A stretch of 64,000 bases of DNA from Coffea arabica. Lineage: Eukaryota > Streptophyta > Magnoliopsida > Gentianales > Rubiaceae. Location: positions 22,142,501 through 22,206,500 of the forward strand of contig NC_092323.1 in the NCBI RefSeq assembly GCF_036785885.1, given 5' to 3'. How positions within the stretch are numbered: the first letter of the stretch is position 1; the number at the start of each line of letters is the position of its first letter. The translations under genes and the position numbers were made by a program. The notes below the pieces were generated by a model. That model was not told where the DNA came from, ran no database searches, and was given only the letters and a program-made list of their open reading frames with translations. Shown here in pieces: positions 23,159-33,297 of the stretch.

Positions 23159-25711
23159 TTAGAGCATTAGGGAGCGATTTTCTCCCCATGGGTCGAAACT
23201 CCCGAGCCAATCTACCATGTGGTGAACCATGCATTGATCTTCATAGTCCAATTTCCTCAAATACCAAGGAGGAATATTAGACTTGTCATAGAGAGGCTCA
23301 ACTTCACCTTGGAGTGGATTTTGCTTGTCTTTTCTGAATTGGCTCAAATTTTCACCATTTTCTTCATGGAATGGCGAATTTATTAAGCCAACTTCCATCC
23401 TTATCTTCTCCTCCTTTGTTCCTACACCATGAAAGTTAGTACCAAGGACATTTATAAATTTAACTTCTTCGGTCCTTTCTTGGTTAACCTTTTCATCATA
23501 TGGCATATTAGAAACAAGAGCAGTAGGCTCTATACTCCCTTCTTTATTATCCAAATTGAATTCCAATTCCTCACCATTAACCCGTAATATAAGCTTACCT
23601 TTTTCTACATCAATTATAGTTCGTGCAGTGGCTAAAAACGGTCGTCCTAGAATAATTGGCATTCTCACATCTTCTTCAATATCTAAGACAACAAAATCCA
23701 CATGTATTATAGATTGTCTTACCTTTATGAGCACATTTTCCAAAATACCCATGGGACGTGTGATTGACCGATCCGCCAATTGCAATGTAATATTGGTAGC
23801 TTTTAGCTCTTGAAGTCCCAATCTCCGGGCAACCGATAACGGCATAAGTGACACACTTGCACCTAAATCACATAAAGCATTAGAAAAATGCAATTGACCA
23901 ATAGTGCAAGGAATAGAAAAACTTCCCGGATCTTTCAATTTAGGAGGGAGTTTATTCTTAATCAATGCATTACACTCTTCCGTTAATGCTATCATCTCAT
24001 TATCTACAATTTTCCTCTTCTTTGACATGATGTCTTTCAAGAAACGTGCATAAGAGGGAATCTGTGTTATAGCATCAATGAAAGGAATGTTAATGTGCAA
24101 TTGTTTAAACATTTTGAAGAACTTTTCAAACTCCCGATCCTGTCCATCTTTCTTCAACCTGTGAGGAAAAGGTATCACATTAGAATTTAATTTGGGATGA
24201 AGTGCATCAATATCAATGATAACATGATCATTTTGACTTTCTTGCTCCCCTTCAATTGCTTGCTTCTTGTCTTTTTCACCACCTGAATTTTCAAAATCGA
24301 ATCTCTCAACCGTTTTACCGCTTCTAAGAATGATTGCATTGACATGCTCTCTCGGATTCACTTCGGTTTTACTTGGTAATTCACCAAGGTTTCTATTGTT
24401 GATCACATTGGCAATTTGACCAATTTGAACCTCCAAGTTTCTGTACATCCCAGCTAATTGGTCCAACCGCCCCTCAACTCGCTCGAATCTATCCGAAGTC
24501 ACCTTAGCAAGTTTTTCCATTGCGATCTCCCAACTTGGTTTAGTTTCAGCCTGTGGTTGCCTTGGTTGAAATCCCGGCGGATTGGTTGGCCTTTGTTGAT
24601 TGTCTTGATCTTTCCATCCAAAGTTTGGATGATTTCTCCACCCCGGATTGTAAGTATTCGAGTAGGGATTATTTGGAGCATTTCGGTTGTAATTATTGAC
24701 AAATTGTACCTGCTCAGAATCAACACACTCATTAATATCATGTTCACCTCCACAGAAAGAGCAACAAGCTACGTGTGCATTAGATGAACTTGGACCAACT
24801 CCACCTTGTCTACTTAGCAATTTCATCACATTATTCATTTGAGCACTCAGCATATTGAGAGTGTCCATTTCTATCATACCTGCGTGACGTCTCGTATTAC
24901 CTCTTTCATTGGCCCATTGGTAGTTATTTGCGGCCATTTCTTCTATCAAATTCTGAGCTTCTTGGGGTGATTTACCCATTAAAGCTCCACATGCGGCTGC
25001 ATCAATAATAGTTTTAGTGGAGAAAGATAAACCATTATAAAAGGTTTGTATAATCAGCCATTCGGGTAGTCCATGGTGTGGACATTTCCGTAACAAATCT
25101 CTAAACCTTTCCCATGCTTCATATAATGATTCTCCCTCCAATTGACTAAAACTAGTGATATCCATTCTAAGCTTAGCAGTCTTTCCTGGTGGAAAATACT
25201 TATTTAAGAATGCTCTTGATAAATCATCCCATCCGGTGAAAGTATTAGGAGCATGAGAGTGTAGCCAAAGTTTGGCCTTATCTCTCAATGAAAATGGGAA
25301 CAATCTTAGCCTTATAGCATCATCACTAACTCCATTCATTTTAATTGTATCACATATTTCTAAGAATGTAGCTAAGTGTGAGTTAGGATCTTCTACAGCA
25401 TTACCTCCAAATTGAGATTGTTGAACCATTTGGATAAGTGATGGCTTAATCTCAAAGTTGTTAGCATTTACCGTAGGCCTTACTATGCTTGTTTGAGATC
25501 CTTGTGTTCCCGGTAGAGCAAAATCTCGTAGAACTCGCCTATTTGCTTCATTTTCAGCCATTTCTTCTTCAAATAGTACTTCTATCAAAATTTCCTCTAT
25601 CGGTTGCCAAATCTCTTGTTCCTCTTGCTGTTGTGTGTGCCTCCTTTGTCTACGTAGTGTCCTCTCAATTTCTGGATTGAAAGGTGCGACTTCTCGAGAC
25701 TCCCGGTGCAT
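23159..25711 (-). CDS. Gag-protease polyprotein of the young Gypsy element (850 aa)
   Basis: One open frame. Residues about 125-225 match the Retrotrans_gag core (KLWLHSHAP, FLNKYFPPGKT, LYEAWERFRDLLRKCPHHG). A zinc-knuckle-like motif CSFCGGEHDINEC lies near residue 320. Gln-rich and coiled-coil-like sequence follows, then a retropepsin-like segment with ALCDLGASVSLMPL near residue 612, where the usual DTGA is DLGA as is common in Athila-type proteins. It packages element RNA into particles; the protease part matures Gag. A pol frame does not follow. The ORF looks whole. Confidence 0.88.
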   Translation of the reverse strand: MHRESREVAPFNPEIERTLRRQRRHTQQQEEQEIWQPIEEILIEVLFEEEMAENEANRRVLRDFALPGTQGSQTSIVRPTVNANNFEIKPSLIQMVQQSQFGGNAVEDPNSHLATFLEICDTIKMNGVSDDAIRLRLFPFSLRDKAKLWLHSHAPNTFTGWDDLSRAFLNKYFPPGKTAKLRMDITSFSQLEGESLYEAWERFRDLLRKCPHHGLPEWLIIQTFYNGLSFSTKTIIDAAACGALMGKSPQEAQNLIEEMAANNYQWANERGNTRRHAGMIEMDTLNMLSAQMNNVMKLLSRQGGVGPSSSNAHVACCSFCGGEHDINECVDSEQVQFVNNYNRNAPNNPYSNTYNPGWRNHPNFGWKDQDNQQRPTNPPGFQPRQPQAETKPSWEIAMEKLAKVTSDRFERVEGRLDQLAGMYRNLEVQIGQIANVINNRNLGELPSKTEVNPREHVNAIILRSGKTVERFDFENSGGEKDKKQAIEGEQESQNDHVIIDIDALHPKLNSNVIPFPHRLKKDGQDREFEKFFKMFKQLHINIPFIDAITQIPSYARFLKDIMSKKRKIVDNEMIALTEECNALIKNKLPPKLKDPGSFSIPCTIGQLHFSNALCDLGASVSLMPLSVARRLGLQELKATNITLQLADRSITRPMGILENVLIKVRQSIIHVDFVVLDIEEDVRMPIILGRPFLATARTIIDVEKGKLILRVNGEELEFNLDNKEGSIEPTALVSNMPYDEKVNQERTEEVKFINVLGTNFHGVGTKEEKIRMEVGLINSPFHEENGENLSQFRKDKQNPLQGEVEPLYDKSNIPPWYLRKLDYEDQCMVHHMVDWLGSFDPWGENRSLML

Positions 25712-25842
25712 ACACTACAAACAGAAATAAGGGATATTATGCAACTTCAATGGTAAAAAACTGATTACAATATAAGATTAAATATAATCTAAAAAATAAA
25801 GCTGTCTAAATTAATAAAGATGATTAGGCTCTAATATTGCCG

Positions 25843-25860
25843 TCCCCGGCAACGGCGCCA
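25843..25860 (-). other. Primer-binding site, tRNA-Asp
   Basis: The minus strand reads TGGCGCCGTTGCCGGGGA, the classic Athila/Tat primer-binding sequence. It lies six bases from the LTR edge. Confidence 0.9.
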
Positions 25861-25866
25861 AAAACT

Positions 25867-27784
25867 TGACGGGTTTTTACTTTAAGTGCAAATTTAATTC
25901 CGAATTTACACCCGTTGGACTGCAAGTATACAGGTCGCAATTGTAGTACGAGATGTGTATCGGGTCGATCCCACGAGGAGCAATTTAAAACAATTATTAG
26001 ATGCTAATTTACTCTATTATTTAGACTCACAATTAATTTGAGCAGAAACTTCAGATTTTAATTCAACTACAAAAATTCTTAAATAGATAAATGCAATTTC
26101 ACAATAGGAGTAGAATTCACTAAATATTAAGATCTACGGATGTAGATTCCACTTATGACACAAAAGATCTAAAATGAATTAATTCAACACTTGTTACTGC
26201 TCTTGTTTAACCAAGGATTCATTTCCAGAAATACCAAAATCACATTCTCATGATAATAATGGGTTAAAACAGATTAGTTTGTCCTAATCTCTTGGTAAAT
26301 ACTAAATCTGTTCTTATTCACACATGAAATGCAGATTTCATCCACTTGAATGTATTTCTATTCTCATGAATATACAACTCAAGTTCTACTTGTGTCATTC
26401 CATTATTTTTACCATTTCTTAATGAATAAAAACAACTATAAACCTGCTATTGGTGATCAAGCAACAACAAGTAATCAAGCATACACAAGTAGACAAGTTA
26501 ATACAACATATAATAAGAATGAATAACAATCAATTCATATCATTTGGCCATAAGTTTCATCTACTCCCTAGATAAAGAAAATTAGCTACTCATGAATGAT
26601 AAAACACTCATAACTTCATTAATGTAAATCATCATGAATTACAAATACAAACAGAGTAAAGAAAGTCTTAGCCAAGATATGGTGAAACCTTCCAAAAATC
26701 TCCTTTGTCTTGAACTTAGATGATTACAAGATGAAATCCCAATTGCCCCTTGCAAGTCCTAGGTAGAGAGAATATGTTCTTCTGTAAGAAGCTAAGCTAC
26801 GAATGGATGTCCAGACCTCTCCCTATATCTCTGCATAAAAAAACACTCAAAGGCTTATTTTTCCAAGTCAAATTCCAACTTTTGATTCCCCAAATCTAAC
26901 TTTGTTATAATTGTCAATAACCAATGTTTTTGACTTGAAAATAAGCCACCTTTCTTGCCCTTTTGTCTTCTGAAGCATGTGCACCGAATTCCCTTGCATC
27001 TTATAGCTGGAAAGTGGTATGAACACAAGAGAATTGGCTGAGTCAAATTGCAGAATTTCGGCTATAAAACGCGCCTACACAAAATGCGTCAAAAACTCGC
27101 GTTTTATCTACTCGCGTTTTCACTCTGGCCTTATTTCAACTGCGATTTTCTCATTGATAAAGGCCAAACTAGCTTTTGTACAAAACATAAAAGTTGTAGC
27201 CCTTTGAGTTAGCTTTCCAATTCTTCAAGAATCATCCAAATCTGAGCTTTGTAGCCTGAGATATGATCGAAATACTGTCACCTGTTCAAACCTCTGTTTT
27301 AACTTCCGACCACAGAATGCAGCTTCTGTATTCCAACGTTTTGCCCATGAAGATGGCAAAAATGGATTTCGATGTCTTCATACGAATTGTAGGTCTCTTT
27401 CTTAGCTTTAAAATGGTATACAGATCACCTCAATCCGATAAGTGTAGCTCCAGATATGATCAAAATACTGAAGAGTGTCAAAACTGACTTGTATTGCATT
27501 TCCTCACTTGAACGTTTTTCACTTCATTCTTCTTGTTGCCACTTGAATTCATCACCAAATCTCTATTTTTTACCTCATTTGACATCCTTTGGTGATTGAA
27601 TCATCATTCCTGCATAAAAATGAAGTTTTTACCATTAAAATCAATAGAAATGCAATATTATCCACTTTTACCAAAAATATATAATTTTACCAAAAACCTC
27701 TTTATTTTATTTATAAAACTAAATAATCAACTCAAAATTAACTAATAAAATGCACTTAAAAATACGTAAAATAAACTCTTATCA
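25867..27784 (-). repeat. 5' LTR of the young element (1918 bp)
   Basis: It begins TGACGGG and ends CTTATCA on the plus strand. It is equal in length to the partner at 17075-18992 and about 99 percent identical by eye. A group of CGCG-containing motifs lies at about 27066-27120. The open frames seen in both LTRs (for example 27019-27207) are shared by LTR identity and show no coding signature. Confidence 0.93.
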
Positions 27785-27811
27785 ATTGCAACACTTAAGG
27801 TAAATTTGATA

Positions 27812-27985
27812 GTAGTTTGGATTGTAAATTATTTGAGATAATTTTGTAAAAAAAGTACTGTAACACTTTTTTGATATGATGTATGCGAGATAAAAAAATG
27901 ATTGAAAAATGTGTTGATGATGTAAGCAAGTTAGTATTTGTAAATAAGGTATAAATAATGTATAATAATTTACAATCCAAACACA
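27812..27985. mobile_element. MITE, same family as 6309-6480
   Basis: Perfect 18-bp inverted repeats: TTTGGATTGTAAATTATT (27816-27833) and its complement (27964-27981). The internal sequence matches the first copy (TTATTTGAGATA, CACTTTTTTGATATGATGTATG). The young retroelement inserted a few bases to its left. Confidence 0.75.
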
Positions 27986-28084
27986 ACATACTTGAACATA
28001 GAATTTGGTGCAATTAAATACTATCCTAATAAGGAAAAGTTTTGAGCCATGTAGCAAATCTTGACCCTGGTTGACACATTGGAT

Positions 28085-28756
28085 ATTTTGCCTAGTTTTT
28101 CTCTTACAAGTTTTTTAATAATTTTAATTATAGTAATCTCAAAAAACTCTTCAAAATTTTTAAATTACCTTTCAAAATACCCAAAAACACAAAAAAAAAA
28201 ATTTTTCCTTCCTATTTCCTTCTTTTTCCTCCCCCACCTCGACCTACCATTACCTCCGCCGCCGACAAAACCGGTTGACGCTAGTCATCTCTTTTTTTTT
28301 TTCCTCTTCTCCTCCTCCCTCTTCTCCGTCCTTCTCTCCTCTCCTCCCTTGTCCTCCTCTCTCCAGCCACCTTTCTCTCCCCTCTCCTTCCCTCTTTACT
28401 CGATGTGGTCTCATGACCAGATCGTGCAAGGGAGAGGAATAGGGAGAGGGAGAAGAGGAGAGAGAGAGAGAGAGAAAAAAAAGCAAAAAAAAAAACTTGC
28501 TACCGTTGTCGGTGTCGATGCTGATAGGCGGCAGCAACTTGAGGCAATCGTGAGGTGAGGGAGAAGAAGAAAAGAGCAAAGAAAAGGAAAGCAAAAGAAA
28601 GAAAAAGAAAAGGAAAAAGAAAAGGAAAGGGAAAAAGAAAAGAAACAAAAGTTTTCCATCTTAAAAATTTTTTCTACAAATTCTACAGTAAGTTACAGTG
28701 AAATTTTAGGTAAATACCCAAAAAACTCATTTACCAAACGGTGCTCTTATTAAAGA
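28085..28756. mobile_element. Decayed hAT-like MITE with pyrimidine- and purine-rich core
   Basis: The left part (ACAAGTTTTTTAATAATTTT ... AAAATACCCAAAAACAC) and right end (ACCCAAAAAACTCATTTACCAAACGGTGCTC) resemble the element at 60792-61011. Between them is a long CT-rich run (about 28195-28400) and then a GA-rich run (about 28430-28660). The 165- and 132-residue open frames here are low-complexity artefacts. Confidence 0.45.
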
Positions 28757-28832
28757 CAAGTTTAAGAATGTAATTTAGCCAAGTTATTTGACTTGAATTC
28801 GGGAGTAGCTTTGCAGCTATTCTTCTTCAATT

Positions 28833-29024
28833 GCATTGAATATTTCATTGACATTTGCAATTCAATTATACATATATATATATATATATATGTATGTATA
28901 TGTATGTATGTATGTATGTATATGTATGCATTGAATATTTCATTGACATTTGCAATTCAATTATACATATATATATATATATATGTATGTATATGTATGT
29001 ATGTATGTATGTATGTATAGACAT
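28833..29024. repeat. 95-bp tandem duplication ending in AT and TATG microsatellites
   Basis: GCATTGAATATTTCATTGAC starts at 28833 and again at 28928, each followed by (AT)n and (TATG)n runs. The open frames of tyrosine and isoleucine repeats across it are not genes. Confidence 0.85.
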
Positions 29025-29500
29025 TGTTAAAGAAAAATAGCAAATTTAGAGAAAGAAAAACAAGTTTAGAAAATTTAAATATGAGGGTATTATTGACAAT
29101 TCATCACGTTTGATATTAGTATATGGCCCTACTATCACTTCAAGGGTGCTAAGTGAGATTTTAAAAAGTTTAGGGGAGCTAAATGATATTTCATGAAACC
29201 TCAAGGGAGGTTTCTGAAATTATCCCTATTACATTTAATATTGATTGAATAGTTGCACAGCATTTTGAATCTTACTCCCACTTTATGAACTTTTGAAAAG
29301 TCCCCCACCATTTTTGAATATTGGTTCTTCCGGTTTCCATCTCCTAAATTCTCCCAAATATTTAAGATGATGGGCAATACTTCTTTTAAGGGGTATTTTA
29401 TTTCTTCAGTTATATTTTTTCAGCTGGAAAATTCAATGTCGGGATAATATCTCGCATTTATCAAGGTGTATTTTCATAATTTTCCGGTAGATAATTGTTA
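29025..29500. other. Intergenic, one MITE end
   Basis: No gene. Sequence near 29140-29235 ends in AAGGGAGGTTTCTGAAATTATCCCT, the typical terminus of a MULE-like MITE; the opposite end is not found. Confidence 0.4.
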
Positions 29501-29509
29501 GTTTACTAG

Positions 29510-30455
29510 GCAAGCTCTTGTTGCAGGGATGACTTTAGCAATTCAGCCCTGATGATGGCTTTTATGCTATCTAATTGCTCTAGTTTTTTTCTGCCCTCCG
29601 CTAGTAGTCTAAGGGGCAATCAATTCCTTTTGACAAGGGAATTACAGTTAAAAGTTCATTTTATTGCTCAATTGGCAAGATTTGTCTGGTGAGTTCGTGT
29701 TTGAATTTTTTAAGAAATGTTACGTGAATATTCGTAGTCGCAATAGGTATAGTTTATCGGAGTTATATGCCTTGATTTTTTGGTGTTCTTAAACTCCTAA
29801 TTAAGTTGGTGTTCACAAGGATAATTAAATCACCACACGAATTAATGGGTTGCAAAGGCATTGCGGCTTTTTACTAGAAAGCAAGGAAAAAAAGATTTTT
29901 TCCCATTGGGGAATATTGTCGAACACCTGGCGTGTGTCAGAGGCCAGTCAAAAGAAAGAAAACTAGAACTAAACTAAAAAGCTAAAACTAAAGCCCGTCC
30001 TTTGCTTCTGTACGTTGTCCCCTTTTAAAGAAACAAAAGAAAGAAGACTAAAAGCTATCTAGATGGTCCCCACACATGTGGACAAAGCCTCCAAAGTACT
30101 TCTTGTTCCAAGTCTCTTTACGTTGCTTACTTTGAAGAGTCCAAATGACTAAATGCCTTTCACTAGCTTGTGGTCCCCACTAATTCAAGGGCCAAGGGTT
30201 GAAGCCCTTAGAAGTCTCCATTTTCTCCATAAAGTCTCTCCTTTTTGGTAGTTTTCTGTTTCATCCCTGAAATTAAGTCCAAATACCAAATATAAGTAGA
30301 TATCAACAATTAATATAATATTTGGCAGGGATAAAAAGGGAAATTAATACTAAAATTACTAACAGATGATTCCCTATCAGTGTTCACAAGGATAATGATG
30401 GTATTCATGAAAAAATATTTTAAGATATTAGTGCGAGCAATTTTGAATATGGTAT
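29510..30455. repeat. Diverged copy of the block upstream of the resistance gene
   Basis: 29560-29825 and 30380-30455 match 33955-34250 in order: CTAATTGCT, TTTTGACAAGxGAATxACAGTTAAAAGT, TxTCTGGTGAGTT, CTAATTxAGTTGG, CAAGGATAATGATGGTATT. A 554-bp insertion splits this copy. No resistance-gene coding sequence follows. Confidence 0.55.
29826..30379. mobile_element. 554-bp insertion with 17-bp direct flanking repeats
   Basis: GTGTTCACAAGGATAAT occurs at 29809-29825 and 30380-30396. The homologous block at 33955-34250 has no insertion at this point. A 17-bp duplication would suit a target-primed (LINE or SINE) insertion, but no poly(A) tail or Pol III boxes are visible; the family is unknown. 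Confidence 0.5.
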
Positions 30456-32353
30456 TTACATGTTAAATTTTACGGATGATTGAGGCCTCAATAATGGATC
30501 CCTTGAAGACCTATGCTACGTGTCTATTTTTTTTTTTAAAAATGTTTAGAAGTGGCTTTGAAACAATCTACAGTAGAGTTGCTGTATTGCAACTAGAGAA
30601 ATCATTAATTCTATTCTATACAAATAAAGTGTGAATAAATTCACACAAAAAAGTGTGGAATGCTTTAGGGTATTGTTTTTATGTACTGTCAATGTATACT
30701 CATACGATATTTTTTACGCATTGTCAATGTTCAACATGGACACATGTACAAATTTTTGTTTCTGTAAATACTACAATAGCTAGTGCCTCTTCAAAAAAAA
30801 AAAAAAAAGAAACGGAGAAAGGCTTGAAATTCTTTTCTAGGTTGTGTGTTCTTTGATTTTATAAATCAAAAAAAAAAAAAAAGTACAACGTCCAACCTAA
30901 CATCCATGTGCCTTGTACTCTTTCTTTTGTACCTAAATTAATTCCATCCTGTTGTCCTCAAAGGAAATACGTGGTTAGAATTTCATTTGGGTAAATAGCA
31001 AAACAAATAATGCATTTTTCTAATGGGTTATTGCTTAATATCTGGCTTGTGGCGCCTGCTGCCTTCCTTATAGTTGTTTATCCACAAATTTTGTCAACCC
31101 AAAATGAAGGGAGCAATGTCAATTCTCTTCCTTCTCAGCCATCTCTTAGTTATTTCTAGATTCGTGAATGTTGTATCAAATGGGAAGACAAAAAAAAAGT
31201 AAACGGAATTATTTAGTCAATAGCTATTCTTTAATTTGAAATGACGTGTGTTAATGATAGAAGATTAAGAAAAAAAAATGTTATCATTAGCCTGTGGACT
31301 GGGCAAATGGCCTAAGGCATTATAGTATTTGGGTTGGTATCTTGCCAGTGTTTGCATCATTTTAATAATCTTATAGTCTTTTCTCTTCTTCTTGGAAGCA
31401 ACTGGATTAATAAACTAATCTTCTACATTGTTTGCTCCTAGTTATCTTCAGTCGCGATATTGAGCAATACCATTACAATTGATTGGATGTAAGTCAATCT
31501 TCAATTGCAGTTCACTGAATAAAATGTAGAGAATTACCCTTTGTAGTTTATAGATGATGAAAGACAAATTTCATGATGAAGTGCTATACACACTGAGCCT
31601 ATACACTGATTTTGTGCAAAGATAGTGATTCTTCCTTATGTGTATTTGTATGTTGTACTTGGGAGAGAATCAATTTTGTGGGAATGCATTTTTTCACTAG
31701 GAATGCATTTTCAAGGCAGGCTGGGGATTTTTTTCCTTTTTTTTTTTTAATGTAAAGTTCTTGAAGGACACAGGTTCGGGTTGAATACATTAAGCAAGAC
31801 TTTGTTTGAACGTGTATGGAACTGCTAATTGGTAATGCACAACAAATTGTCCATGGAAACTCTCTCTTGCTTGCAATCATAAGTCAGGTAAATTGCCCAA
31901 CTGGAGCCATCATGGGTACATCCTTGGAAAAATGATAAAATGTGATAAAAGCATACACCAGTCTATCTCTTTCCTTTTTCATCCACAATCGCAAAATCAT
32001 TCAACTATGCTAGTGTTTGTACTTTAGCATCCACTCCTACATGTCCCTTACCAGTACAAGTTGGATCAGTTAGTAATATCGTGCCACCTCCTTATAAAAA
32101 ATCGTATGTTTGAATTCTGCTATCTATATGATGATCGTATTGGTGAGCAATGTGTAAGAACTCCTATAAATGACTTATAATCTGGTAGACTTACCCCTAT
32201 CCATGGCCATGTTCACCATTCAAATTTTTTATTATTAAAAAAAAAATCTTACATGCCGCATGTTCCAGTTGGTTATACACGCAGGATGCACTGAACATCC
32301 ATATGTATGTATACCAAAAAAATATACCTCTCGTAAGTGTAGGCTAACTTCTA

Positions 32354-32355
<2 letters not shown>
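30456..32355. other. Intergenic, no confirmed gene
   Basis: AT-rich sequence with A-runs near 30792 and 30867. I see only the weak signal-peptide-like frame at 31104-31202; the other open frames show no recognisable domain. Confidence 0.4.
31104..31202 (+). CDS. Possible signal-peptide exon (unrecognised)
   Basis: A 32-codon frame beginning MKGAMSILFLLSHLLVIS: a short charged start, a hydrophobic run, then a polar Lys-rich end. This looks like a secretory signal peptide. A GTAAAC donor-like site follows the A-run. I could not find a matching downstream exon, so it may be the start of a small secreted-peptide gene, a remnant, or chance. Confidence 0.18.
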   Translation: MKGAMSILFLLSHLLVISRFVNVVSNGKTKKK

Positions 32356-32356
<1 letters not shown>

Positions 32357-32449
<93 letters not shown>

Positions 32450-32464
32450 TATAATTATATATAT
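32357..32464. repeat. (AT)n microsatellite
   Basis: About 90 bp of uninterrupted AT dinucleotides, then imperfect ATTATAT repeats. Confidence 0.95.
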
Positions 32465-32495
32465 AGATTAAAATACATAAATTAATGTATACTTA

Positions 32496-33294
32496 GGGTC
32501 CGTTTGTTTCGGGTGAAAATGTTTTTCAGGAAAATATTTTCCTAATTTCTCGTGTTTGGTTGCACAAAAGTTACTGAAAACATTTTCCTATGTAAAATAT
32601 TTTCACTCATCTTATGGAAAACAACTTCCCTTCCAAACTTACTGAAGTTGTTTTCCGAAATGCATACATCCCGCTTGTAGTATGTTCCAAACTTATTGAA
32701 AACATCTTGTAGTATGTTCTTTTTTTTTTTTTTTAGTGTAAACAGGAGGACTCGAACCCAAGACCTCTTTCTTACACTCCCTCCCCCGTACCACCCAACC
32801 CTCCCCCTAGTATATTCAAAATAAAAAAAAACCTCATCCTGCTCATCCTATGCTAGTAATTAATTATGTATAATAGGGACATTCTTTTCTAGAGAAACTT
32901 TCAGCAGTGAAAGTGCAAGATATATGTCACAATAAGCATTGCATGTGATTGATATTTGACACTAAATGGCCAACAATTTGTTTATTGCTTAAGGAGATAT
33001 TTTTTATTCATATATACATTTCCCCAAGATTTTTTAAAGTTAAACAATGAGATAAATTTTCTTATTTTGCATGGGAAGAAGTATGTAGTTATAATGTGTA
33101 GAAAGTAAAGATAGAGATAGAAGTGAAAATATTTCAAAAGTTAAACAAACACCAGAAAAATGAAGTAAGAAAATATTTTCAATAAGCTAACCAAACACCT
33201 GAAAATGATGAAAGGGAAATGATTTTCATGAAAAATTACTTCCACGGAAAATATTTTCCCAAGAAAAACATTTTACTTTCAACCAAACAGACCC
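32496..33294. mobile_element. PIF/Harbinger-type MITE (799 bp)
   Basis: The left end GGGTCCGTTTGTTT and right end AACCAAACAGACCC form inverted repeats, extended inward by GAAAATATTTTCC-type arms. A TTA target duplication lies at 32493-32495 and 33295-33297. It has no coding capacity and is split by a SINE. Confidence 0.75.
32720..32807 (-). mobile_element. tRNA-derived SINE nested in the Harbinger MITE
   Basis: On the minus strand it holds TGGTACGGGGG (A-box-like), GGTTCGAGTCC (a perfect B-box consensus) and a long A-tail. The 10-bp flanking repeat TAGTATGTTC / TAGTATATTC (32710-32719 and 32808-32817) has one mismatch. Confidence 0.8.
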
Positions 33295-33297
33295 TTA

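Larger units (their letters stand above)
17075..27784 (-). mobile_element. Young pol-less Athila-like LTR retroelement, 10.7 kb
   Basis: Two 1918-bp LTRs (17075-18992 and 25867-27784), TG...CA ends, and a perfect target duplication ATTGC at 17070-17074 and 27785-27789 make a complete insertion. It reads on the minus strand: 5' LTR, tRNA-Asp-type PBS, gag-protease ORF (25711-23159), palindrome array, env-position ORF (21527-20295), purine tracts, 3' LTR. No reverse transcriptase, RNase H or integrase domain is recognisable, so it must rely on a related element's enzymes. By eye the LTRs differ at about 18 sites in 1918 (about 0.9 percent), suggesting insertion within roughly the last half million years at usual plant rates. 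The two ORFs it carries look whole. Confidence 0.92.

Noticed and set aside
28061-28648. Open frames of 165 and 132 codons on opposite strands
   Set aside because: They only read through CT- and GA-rich simple sequence; Ser/Phe/Leu or Arg/Glu/Lys runs, no domain.
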